Assembly (NCBI GenBank): GCA_019637995.1
Contig: JAHBUQ010000002.1
Span: 573,428-637,427, forward strand
Origin: Ignavibacteriota bacterium
GTDB taxonomy: Bacteria > Bacteroidota > Ignavibacteria > Kapaibacteriales > UBA2268
DNA: 64,000 nucleotides
Reading direction: 5' to 3'
Shown: in pieces, positions 17,928 to 24,751 of the stretch
How positions within the stretch are numbered: position 1 is the first letter of the stretch
How the letters are laid out: every line of letters starts with the position of its first letter
Program-made: the position numbers and the translations under genes
Notes under the pieces: model-generated
Told to the model about the DNA's origin: nothing
The model's input: the letters and a program-made list of their open reading frames with translations, nothing else
Database searches by the model: none

Positions 17928-19301
17928 TCAATTACCTATTTTCACAAAACCGCTTGTAACAGATAAGCCGGAACTATTGTAAAGCTGCAAATAATACGTT
18001 CCCTGCTCAAGACCGGAAATATCTATACGATAGCTTGACAACAACTCACTTTGCAATTTCCTGCCTTTAATATCGTAAATTTTGTATCGTTCGTAATGTT
18101 GTATCATATCGTGACTTAGAGTGATGAATGAGTATGCCGGGTTGGGATAGATCCCTAATTCTGTTGCTTCTTTAGAATTTACAGATAAAGGTAGTTTCCC
18201 TTTAAAAATACCATCATTTGAAGTGGCTAACAGAGGATTTTCTCCTAAAAATGTGATAAATTGATAAACTCTGTTTTGCTTTTGACTAACATCCTCAGGA
18301 CTTTCATTTATCCACGAGTTGCCACCATCGGTCGTTCTAAGTATTAAGCCGTTTGAACCGACTAAAATACCAATATCTAAATTATGAAAGGAAATATTGC
18401 TGAATGTTGAACTTGAATCCATAAATTCATAGATAACTTGCCAACTTTCACCGCCATCAATGGTTTTGAGAAGTACAGACTTTTTTTGGTCTTTTTCAAC
18501 ATTGTCATCTTCTGTTGCTATAATCCAGCCAGTTGATTTATCGAAGAAATATATATTCTTTATAAATATATATGGCTCATCCATCGTTTTCCTTTCAAAC
18601 AATGTTGTTAGATGCCAGGTATCTCCAAAATTACTTGTTTTTGCTATTACTGATTTTGTTTCAAGAAATTGCTCAGTTATTTTCTTGTGAAAAATCACAC
18701 TCACAAAGAAATTTCTTTCATCAATTGAACATACAAATTTTGTCGGAGTATTACTATTACGAACACTGAATCCTTCAGGTATCATTTCTTCATCAAAAAT
18801 TAACTCACGGTAACTATTCCAACCATCATTTGTTATAAAAACATAAGCAGGAAATCCGGCTATTCCTGATAAATTGTTATACATATCAATATCCCATACA
18901 GGCATATTTATTTTTCCTGTATGTTTCTGACTTACAAAAATAATTGTATCATGAATATTAGTAATCAAGTTATGAATAATCAAATGTGCATCACTTGAAC
19001 CAATAAATATTTTATCCCCAACAGGATATGAAATATTGGTTGAAGTCAGTGGAAATGGTTTGTTTGGTTGATTCACATCATCGTATAGTACATCCCAATT
19101 TAAACCAGCGTTAGTAGAATACATAAGTCTTCTATAAAAAGACTTATGTGCTAAAGCAGCACAAAGACTACCGTTTGCACAGTCAATTGATTGCACATAC
19201 TCACTATTTGTTCGAACCCTGTCCCATTCAATTTGTGAATTTAATATGGATGGTACAAATGTTATGAAAATTAAACCAATTATAATAAATCGAATTTTCA
19301 T
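17928..19301 (-). CDS. Secreted YCF48/Asp-box-like protein with T9SS sorting domain
   Basis: 457 residues: signal peptide (FIIIGLIFITFVPSILNS), a beta-propeller-like region with Asp-box motifs (KTIDGGESWQVI, RTTDGGNSWINES; an earlier STNAGLNWDVL) and a C-terminal sorting domain (LGIYPNPAYSFITLS ... KIYDIKGRKLQ ... GTYYLQLY). This sorting domain lacks the two palindrome-encoded insertions found in its neighbours. YCF48-like propellers in bacteria are secreted or assembly factors; the role here is unknown. The start follows the previous gene's stop by 2 nt and uses a Shine-Dalgarno inside that gene's last codons. Paralogous to 19304-20713 and 24494-25927. Confidence 0.8.
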   Translation of the reverse strand: MKIRFIIIGLIFITFVPSILNSQIEWDRVRTNSEYVQSIDCANGSLCAALAHKSFYRRLMYSTNAGLNWDVLYDDVNQPNKPFPLTSTNISYPVGDKIFIGSSDAHLIIHNLITNIHDTIIFVSQKHTGKINMPVWDIDMYNNLSGIAGFPAYVFITNDGWNSYRELIFDEEMIPEGFSVRNSNTPTKFVCSIDERNFFVSVIFHKKITEQFLETKSVIAKTSNFGDTWHLTTLFERKTMDEPYIFIKNIYFFDKSTGWIIATEDDNVEKDQKKSVLLKTIDGGESWQVIYEFMDSSSTFSNISFHNLDIGILVGSNGLILRTTDGGNSWINESPEDVSQKQNRVYQFITFLGENPLLATSNDGIFKGKLPLSVNSKEATELGIYPNPAYSFITLSHDMIQHYERYKIYDIKGRKLQSELLSSYRIDISGLEQGTYYLQLYNSSGLSVTSGFVKIGN

Positions 19302-19561
19302 CTCTATCTCTCCATTTTAATGAATTTATCAAAATAACTTCCAATTCTTATGAAATACACTCCTGCCGGCAAATGAGAGACATCAATTCTTAAATTCCCC
19401 TCACCCGTGGGTGTCAGCGCAGCTGACGGGGTGGATATGACTTCAATTCCAAGCATATCAAATATCTGCACTTTATCAACCAACCCATCAACCCTGCGGT
19501 TAACCGTAGGGTTGATTTCAGGGATAGAAATTGTAATGAAATCACTTGCGGGGTTGGGATA
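19298..19561 (-). repeat. Sorting-domain module copy A with two palindromic insertions
   Basis: About 260 bp nearly identical to 24488-24751 and, over most of its length, to 23279-23520. It encodes the T9SS sorting domain and, at its end, the Shine-Dalgarno and start of the next gene. Palindrome 1 (19402-19432) encodes the segment around PSAALTPTGEGN. Palindrome 2 (19489-19514) is a 26-bp near-perfect palindrome encoding the segment around NPTVNRRVDG. Both are richer in G+C than their surroundings. Confidence 0.85.
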
Positions 19562-20713
19562 GATATTATGAAATGATTCATTATTATCTAGAAATGAAGT
19601 TGTATAATATCCCTTTAGAATACCATCGCCAATTGTTACAAGAATAGGGTTTTCACCTGCAAATGCAACTCTTTGAACTGCTCTTTTGCTCATTTGGTGG
19701 GCTGTGATATTGGAATCTGTAACATCAATCCAATTCCTACCTCCATCATAAGTAGCCATTATAGTTCCAATACGCCCAGCTGCTATGCCGAATTCTGAAT
19801 CTCTGAAGCTAATACTGAATAGTTCCCGACTAATATGCGGATCATCCTCCCATATTATTTCCCAATTAAATCCACCATCAGTTGTTTTATAAACTATATT
19901 ATGTTCCACTCTGGGATAAACTTTTACATTATATCTTAGAGCCAATGCCCACCCTGTCATTTTATCTAAAAAATGAAAATCATATAAAATGACTGAAGTG
20001 TCATTTAAGGTTTCCTGATTTGCTAACTCAAACATATTCCATGTTTTACCGCCATCGCTTGATCTTGAAATATAATTATACCTAATTGCTTCATATTGAG
20101 TTACATACTTAAGAGCATTTATGTTGAGTAAAATATTATCTTTGTCAAATGTATGGGCTGTATTGCCAAATAAACCTCCAAAGTACATAGTATAGCCCTC
20201 GGGAATAATAGAACTATATCTTATATCAGTTAAGTCTTCAATAGTTTTCCATCCATCGGTTGTTTTAAATAATGAGGTAAGTGAAAAAGTTATACCGGAA
20301 AGCGAATCAGACATACTGAGACTTCTGAAATATTCTTTCTTAGAAGGGTGGATTGAATCTCTTAAAGGTATTGTATCCATCGTTTTAAAATCATCCAATG
20401 TACGTAATAAAACAGGGAAATCCGTTGATATATAAACTACTCCCGGTGATGGACAGGACATTGCACATCCATAAGCAAGGTACGGAATTGTATAAGAACT
20501 ATAAACCTGATTCCAGGTTTCGCCATAGTCAGAAGAACTAATTACATTTATCAAATCCTCAAAATGATGTCCTAATACATAACATTTGCTTCCAAGACAA
20601 TTAATGTACAAAAAATCTTCCAATTGAGCAACAGTTTTTGTTCGTTCCCAATTTATTTGACTTTGCAATGTGCTATGACAGGTAATAAGAATAATTAATA
20701 CAAATAATTTCAT
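19304..20713 (-). CDS. Secreted YCF48/Asp-box-like protein with T9SS sorting domain
   Basis: 469 residues from the ATG at 20713, chosen because GGGAG precedes it and a signal peptide follows at once (KLFVLIILITCHSTLQS); an upstream in-frame ATG at 20782 would overlap the preceding gene. Asp-box-like repeats: SSDYGETWNQV, SSDGGKTWNMF, KTTDGGFNWEII, ATYDGGRNWIDV. The sorting domain carries the two palindromic insertions and is almost identical at DNA level to those at 23279-23520 and 24493-24748. It is the middle gene of the second array unit, after the repeat protein at 20772-22538. Extracellular role unknown. Confidence 0.8.
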   Translation of the reverse strand: MKLFVLIILITCHSTLQSQINWERTKTVAQLEDFLYINCLGSKCYVLGHHFEDLINVISSSDYGETWNQVYSSYTIPYLAYGCAMSCPSPGVVYISTDFPVLLRTLDDFKTMDTIPLRDSIHPSKKEYFRSLSMSDSLSGITFSLTSLFKTTDGWKTIEDLTDIRYSSIIPEGYTMYFGGLFGNTAHTFDKDNILLNINALKYVTQYEAIRYNYISRSSDGGKTWNMFELANQETLNDTSVILYDFHFLDKMTGWALALRYNVKVYPRVEHNIVYKTTDGGFNWEIIWEDDPHISRELFSISFRDSEFGIAAGRIGTIMATYDGGRNWIDVTDSNITAHQMSKRAVQRVAFAGENPILVTIGDGILKGYYTTSFLDNNESFHNIYPNPASDFITISIPEINPTVNRRVDGLVDKVQIFDMLGIEVISTPSAALTPTGEGNLRIDVSHLPAGVYFIRIGSYFDKFIKMER

Positions 20714-20734
20714 TTCATTTTTCTCCCAAAAGGT

Positions 20735-20761
20735 AGAGCTACTTTTATGAAAAGTAGCTCT
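20735..20761 (-). other. Intercistronic hairpin
   Basis: A perfect 12-bp stem (AGAGCTACTTTT with AAAAGTAGCTCT) and a 3-nt loop in the 58-bp gap between the repeat protein gene (ends 20772) and the YCF48-like gene (starts 20713). There is no T-run, so an RNA-processing or partial attenuation role is more likely than full termination. Confidence 0.6.
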
Positions 20762-20771
20762 GTATTTAAAG

Positions 20772-22538
20772 TTAATTGACAATAATCACTTTCTCAGTCT
20801 TAACTGAAATACCATCAATAACAAGTGAATAAAAATAAACACCGTTTGAAAGGTTTATAGTGTTAAGATTAAGATGTTTGTTTGTATCAGTAAACACAAT
20901 ATTATGAATCACAGAACCATGCAAATTATAAATTTTAAGTTCTGCTTTCTGACCTTTTTTTATGTATTTACTTAAATCAATACTTTCTTTATTGTAATTA
21001 ATAGTACCGATTGTAGTATTTATATTTTCAATGTTGAAATTTTCAATTAATTTTTTATTTATTGCTAAAGGGTAAAAATCACCTATTAATAGCATCCAAT
21101 CACAATTTGGCAAACAAAAATACAAATTTCCCCAAATGTTTATGAAATTAAAACCACAAATTGAAAGCCAATCCGGTACAATATTTGGCATTACATGCAC
21201 ACCATTTGAATCCTTGCAAACTGTGATTGGCAATATACAACAATCAGAACTATCACATTTTACAGACACCATAACAGAATCAATCACAAAATCGAAAGGA
21301 TTATAAGTAGGGTCTAATATCGGGTCAGCTCTTCTCATATAGTACTCAGGATAAGTTGCCCAACAGCCACCTGAACCTACCTGCCAAGTAGTATCACATT
21401 GACCTGGTTGTTGAGGTTTAAATTGCATTTCGTTCATATTAATAATTTTTCCGAAAGCTTCTTTCATCAACAAATCCTTGCTGCATAACTCACATTGCCA
21501 ATTTTTTCTAACTAATGCAAGTATTTCCAATTCTTGCTTGCCTTGGCAAGTTCTTGTAACATAATTTACTTGAACATTACATCCCGGGCAAATATCAGAT
21601 GGGTAGATTGCTACATGATATTCCCAAGTTTCTCCCTCACATTCTGTCATACATGGTTCGGGTAAATCAATATCAATTGTGTCAGGAATATTTGTTGTAT
21701 CACAAAATTTGGTATGTGAAAGAATGCATGGATTAGGGTCGCCCGGATACCTGAGAAGTGTTATATATGCTTCACTTGTTTCACCCGGATTAATACATCC
21801 GTTATAATTTGATATAGGATAAGTTTCTATACTATGAGGTGGCTCTGAAGCAATAACATTCATAGGCAGATTATCGTAATAGTAGTATTTAAAGCAAGTA
21901 ATGTTATCAGGAATATTAAGATTATGAACAACGGCACATCCATCAGGACATAAATCGGGATTAGGTCCAACCGTAGTTGTAAACCAGCCATTAGTGGTTT
22001 CATCAGGACATTCGCAGCACTGGCTGGCATCTCTTGAATAAGAATATGAATTGTAACCCTCGGCAGGTTCTGAACTCCAAATACAGAAATAGTTACTTGT
22101 TCCCGGGTCAATGAAAGCGACTCTTATTTCAAAGATGTCCAATCCATATTTCGGACATATTAAGAAGCTGATATTTGAATTATAAGAATCATTGTAGTCA
22201 ACTGTTTCATACTCTTGCGTTATTGGATTAAACAACTGAAACAGGATTTTTGCAGAACAGTAGGGATTATAAATTTCAATAAAAACACAACAATTTGTAG
22301 TATCAGTGAAATTCACATCAATATAGTCACAGCATAAACTACTACTTATTTCATCTGATATTGCTTTGTTATAATTTGACAAAAATAGAATCATAATAGC
22401 TGCTATCAGTAAATATTTTGAAAAGCTGTTATGTAATAACTGCTGCTCTGCTGCTCTGCTGCTCTGCTGCTCTGCTGCTCTGCTGCTCTGCTGCTCTGCT
22501 GCTCTGCGAGCAGCTACTAAGTAAATATTCGACATCAT
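20772..22538 (-). CDS. Cys-rich secreted protein with octanucleotide repeat, phase-variable candidate (ON)
   Basis: 588 residues. The N terminus MMSNIYLVAAR is followed by an AAEQQSSR repeat encoded by an 8-bp tandem repeat, then a signal peptide (KYLLIAAIMILFLSNYNKAIS) and a Cys-rich mature region with paired Cys (LCCDYIDV, NCCVF, SQCCECP, CDSSDCCILP). The C terminus reads as a sorting domain (LKIYNLHGSVIHN ... LSNGVYFYSLVIDG). GGAGG lies 7 nt before the first ATG. It is a clear paralog of 25951-27706 (shared QPGQCDTTWQVGSGGCWA and other blocks), sharing its whole upstream region. In this sequence the tract leaves the gene in frame. Function unknown; surface display is inferred from the signal peptide and C terminus. 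Confidence 0.8.
   Translation of the reverse strand: MMSNIYLVAARRAAEQQSSRAAEQQSSRAAEQQLLHNSFSKYLLIAAIMILFLSNYNKAISDEISSSLCCDYIDVNFTDTTNCCVFIEIYNPYCSAKILFQLFNPITQEYETVDYNDSYNSNISFLICPKYGLDIFEIRVAFIDPGTSNYFCIWSSEPAEGYNSYSYSRDASQCCECPDETTNGWFTTTVGPNPDLCPDGCAVVHNLNIPDNITCFKYYYYDNLPMNVIASEPPHSIETYPISNYNGCINPGETSEAYITLLRYPGDPNPCILSHTKFCDTTNIPDTIDIDLPEPCMTECEGETWEYHVAIYPSDICPGCNVQVNYVTRTCQGKQELEILALVRKNWQCELCSKDLLMKEAFGKIINMNEMQFKPQQPGQCDTTWQVGSGGCWATYPEYYMRRADPILDPTYNPFDFVIDSVMVSVKCDSSDCCILPITVCKDSNGVHVMPNIVPDWLSICGFNFINIWGNLYFCLPNCDWMLLIGDFYPLAINKKLIENFNIENINTTIGTINYNKESIDLSKYIKKGQKAELKIYNLHGSVIHNIVFTDTNKHLNLNTINLSNGVYFYSLVIDGISVKTEKVIIVN
22441..22507 (-). repeat. Octanucleotide simple sequence repeat, 8 full units
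   Basis: Eight perfect copies of an 8-bp unit (plus strand GCTGCTCT) at 22442-22505 with partial units at both ends. It lies about 10 codons after the start and immediately before the signal peptide. Three units (24 bp) encode the eight-residue peptide repeat AAEQQSSR. Eight is not a multiple of three, so gain or loss of one unit shifts the frame. Confidence 0.96.
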
Positions 22539-22567
22539 AAAAAATCCTCCAAAAATTTATAAAATTG

Positions 22568-22590
22568 GTACAAATTTTGTTAATTTGTAC
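22568..22590 (-). promoter_or_regulatory. Inverted repeat GTACAAAT-N7-ATTTGTAC in leader of repeat protein
   Basis: A perfect 8-bp inverted repeat with a 7-nt spacer, about 17 nt upstream of the Shine-Dalgarno of the gene at 20772-22538. It could be an operator or an RNA hairpin in the 5' leader. It is conserved in the second copy at 27736-27758, but that may only reflect recent duplication. No clear TTTG/TAnnTTTG promoter is found nearby. Confidence 0.5.
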
Positions 22591-22717
22591 ATGATAAAGC
22601 CCCAAATCATTAAAATAAATTATCAAAGTGCTGATTCCTATATGCAACTTAATTCATTTTCAATTAATTTCCAAATTTTATTTTAAAATATTTTAAATGT
22701 TTTCCATTTTTATAAAA

Positions 22718-22750
22718 AAATCCACCGTATATTTTTCATACGATGGATTT
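22718..22750 (-). terminator. Terminator behind norZ tail copy 1
   Basis: A stem of 12 pairs out of 13 (AAATCCACCGTAT with ATACGATGGATTT), followed on the minus strand by a T-run. Identical to the norZ terminator at 27886-27918. It insulates the repeat protein from transcription reading out of the unit upstream. Confidence 0.85.
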
Positions 22751-22773
22751 ATTTTTATCTGCGATAGTTCTTT

Positions 22774-23192
22774 CTACTTTCTATTAACTTTTAATGTCAA
22801 TACGAACCAGGCAAATCCGATTGCACCAATTGCGAAAATAGTATCACCAAAAACACGCATCCACTTGAAGAAACCTACAACCGGTGTCTGCAAAAATTCA
22901 GCTGAACGTGCATACCATAATCCGTGATTTACACTTGCTATTGTCTGCAAAAGTCCGACCGGAAGCAAACTGAGTAATGCCATTGCCGCAAGACCAATAT
23001 TTATACTCCAGAATGAATATTTTAACAGTTTCTCATTCCACGCGATCTCTGTATTCATACTGCGGAGAACGAAAAGCATCAATCCGATACCCAACATTCC
23101 ATATACTCCGAAAAGTGCAGTATGACCGTGGAGTGGCGTTGTGTTTAAGCCCTGCATATAGTATAATGCAATAGGCGGATTAATCAAAAAGC
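22774..23192 (-). pseudogene. Truncated norZ 3' fragment
   Basis: Encodes the last ~139 residues of the quinol-dependent nitric oxide reductase, nearly identical to the intact norZ at 27942-30170 (INPPIALYYMQGLN, HGHTALFGVYGMLG, IFAIGAIGFAWF). It lacks the N-terminal extension and the part carrying the HLWVEG and FHHLY motifs. No Shine-Dalgarno precedes the first Met, and the break at 23192 runs straight into foreign sequence, so it is a duplication by-product rather than a gene. Confidence 0.9.
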
Positions 23193-23225
23193 AGATGGAC
23201 TACACTGACAAAGTGGAGTCCATCT
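23193..23225 (-). terminator. Hairpin at the duplication junction
   Basis: A 13-bp stem with one mismatch (AGATGGACTACAC with GTGGAGTCCATCT) and a 7-nt loop. It lies 30 bp beyond the stop of the 23256-24491 gene and is followed on the minus strand by CTTTTTG, so it can end that unit's transcript. It starts exactly at the edge of the duplicated block. Confidence 0.65.
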
Positions 23226-23255
23226 ATAAAATTAACTCTATAAAATTAAACTGAT

Positions 23256-24491
23256 TTACATCTTCACAAATTTCTCTACACGTGTGCCAATCCTAATGAA
23301 ATACACTCCTGCCGGCAAATGAGAGACATCAATTCTTAAATTCCCCTCACCCGTGGGTGTCAGCGCAGCTGACGGGGTAGATATGACTTCAATTCCAAGC
23401 ATATCAAATATCTGCACTTTATCAACCAACCCATCAACCCTGCGGTTAACCGTAGGGTTGATTTCAGGGATAGAAATTGTAATGAAATCACTTGCCGGGT
23501 TGGGATAGATCCCTAATTCTGTTGCTTCTTTAGAATTTACGGAAGTATTTTTAGAGATTACTTCTGCCAAAACCGATAATGAAGAAATTGCTATTTTTGA
23601 GTTATCATACAAATAATCTAAATTCAAATTTTCGAACTTATCATTTATACCGGAAGCAATGCTATCTATTGCTCTGTAAGAATTAGTAAAAGTTAGGTCA
23701 GAAACATGAGGTAATTGCGACCTAAGTGTAGCAAAGCCTTTAACTGTATTGTTTTTAAAAGTATTCAGATTCAAAACCTCAGTGGAGAATTTAAAAGTGG
23801 ATACAAGATGAGATGCTTTTACAGTATCTGAAGTAAAAAATGTATTTTCATTTTGGAAAAGTTCTCTTCCTAAACCCGTAAGAAAAATATTCTCCTGAAA
23901 TTCAATATCTGATTTATTTAAAGAATCCAACAAATGACCGGGACCATAACCTGAATCATAAACATCATCAAATCCTGCAAATACAATAGTTTTCTCATTT
24001 TCGTAACTTTTCAAGATTCTTGCTGCTTCGAGCATAATGGCAATACCTGTAGCATTTAAATTTGCACCGGGCAATGTATCAGTTAGTGGATCTACCATTA
24101 ATGAATAGCGTGTATCAAAGTTAGCTGAAAATAAAACAACATTTTGAGGTTTAGTTCTTCCGGGCTTAATAGCATAAGAGGTTTCCAAAGAAACAGTCCA
24201 GTTTGAAGGAAATACTGATACAAAGTGTGCATCATAACCATATTCGGCTAATTTATTTGTTATATACTTTGCAGCTAATTTATTAAGGTCTGACTTGTAA
24301 TACCTGTTAATAAATTTAATCTCCTGTCCATCAACAATCACAGTGTTTTCGCCTGACAAATCCTTGATTATCTGTTCAATATTTTCAATATTGACTTTTG
24401 ATGCAATTTCTTTTATAAGTATCTCATTAGATACTGAGCCGATTACAAAATACAACATAAAAAATATGATAATTATTGCTATTCTTTTCAT
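23256..24491 (-). CDS. Secreted M28-peptidase-like protein lacking zinc ligands, with T9SS sorting domain
   Basis: 411 residues. Signal peptide (RIAIIIIFFMLYFVIGSVS), then a fold that follows M28 aminopeptidases: VVLFSANFDT (122-127 aligns with GAHYDS), LPGANLNATGIAIMLEAARIL (aligns with PGADDNASG) and TIVFAGFDDVYDSGYG (aligns with the AFxxEE block). The zinc ligands are replaced: His by Asn, Asp by Leu, Glu-Glu by Asp-Val. It is therefore probably not an active peptidase. The C terminus is a sorting domain with the two palindromic insertions and ends RVEKFVKM. It is the last gene of the first array unit, starting 2 nt after the previous stop. Confidence 0.75.
   Translation of the reverse strand: MKRIAIIIIFFMLYFVIGSVSNEILIKEIASKVNIENIEQIIKDLSGENTVIVDGQEIKFINRYYKSDLNKLAAKYITNKLAEYGYDAHFVSVFPSNWTVSLETSYAIKPGRTKPQNVVLFSANFDTRYSLMVDPLTDTLPGANLNATGIAIMLEAARILKSYENEKTIVFAGFDDVYDSGYGPGHLLDSLNKSDIEFQENIFLTGLGRELFQNENTFFTSDTVKASHLVSTFKFSTEVLNLNTFKNNTVKGFATLRSQLPHVSDLTFTNSYRAIDSIASGINDKFENLNLDYLYDNSKIAISSLSVLAEVISKNTSVNSKEATELGIYPNPASDFITISIPEINPTVNRRVDGLVDKVQIFDMLGIEVISTPSAALTPTGEGNLRIDVSHLPAGVYFIRIGTRVEKFVKM
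23279..23520 (-). repeat. Sorting-domain module copy B
   Basis: Nearly identical to copies A and C across the sorting domain, including palindrome 1 (23348-23378) and palindrome 2 (23435-23460). Its 3' end differs from A and C. Upstream of it, the codons for NSKEATELGIYPNPA match the gene at 17928-19301 instead, so this sorting domain is a mosaic. Confidence 0.85.
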
Positions 24492-24751
24492 CTCTATCTC
24501 TCCATTTTAATGAATTTATCAAAATAACTTCCAATTCTTATGAAATACACTCCTGCCGGCAAATGAGAGACATCAATTCTTAAATTCCCCTCACCCGTGG
24601 GTGTCAGCGCAGCTGACGGGGTAGATATGACTTCAATTCCAAGCATATCAAATATCTGCACTTTATCAACCAACCCATCAACCCTGCGGTTAACCGTAGG
24701 GTTGATTTCAGGGATAGAAATTGTAATATAATCACTTGCAGGGTTGGGGTA
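24488..24751 (-). repeat. Sorting-domain module copy C
   Basis: Matches copy A base for base over almost all its length, including the last codons, the stop, and the Shine-Dalgarno and ATG of the following gene. Palindrome 1 is at 24592-24622, palindrome 2 at 24679-24704. Similarity stops near 24751, where the two host proteins diverge. Confidence 0.85.

Larger units (their letters stand above)
22506..23192 (-). repeat. 687-bp duplicated block, copy 1 (norZ tail plus leader of repeat protein)
   Basis: Matches 27674-28360 at a constant offset of 5168 bp with only a handful of substitutions and no indel that I can see. It covers the 3' end of norZ, its terminator, the leader with inverted repeat, the Shine-Dalgarno and the first codons of the repeat protein, and stops at the repeat tract. 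The norZ-side break is at 23192/23193, where copy 1 changes to a hairpin sequence. Confidence 0.95.

Noticed and set aside
22441-22507. Possible CRISPR or minisatellite array
   Set aside because: Units are 8 bp and contiguous with no spacers, inside a coding region; it is a simple sequence repeat.
22774-23187. Open frame of 137 codons as a separate small membrane protein
   Set aside because: It is the 3' end of norZ, nearly identical to the intact copy, with no ribosome binding site and a breakpoint at its 5' side.
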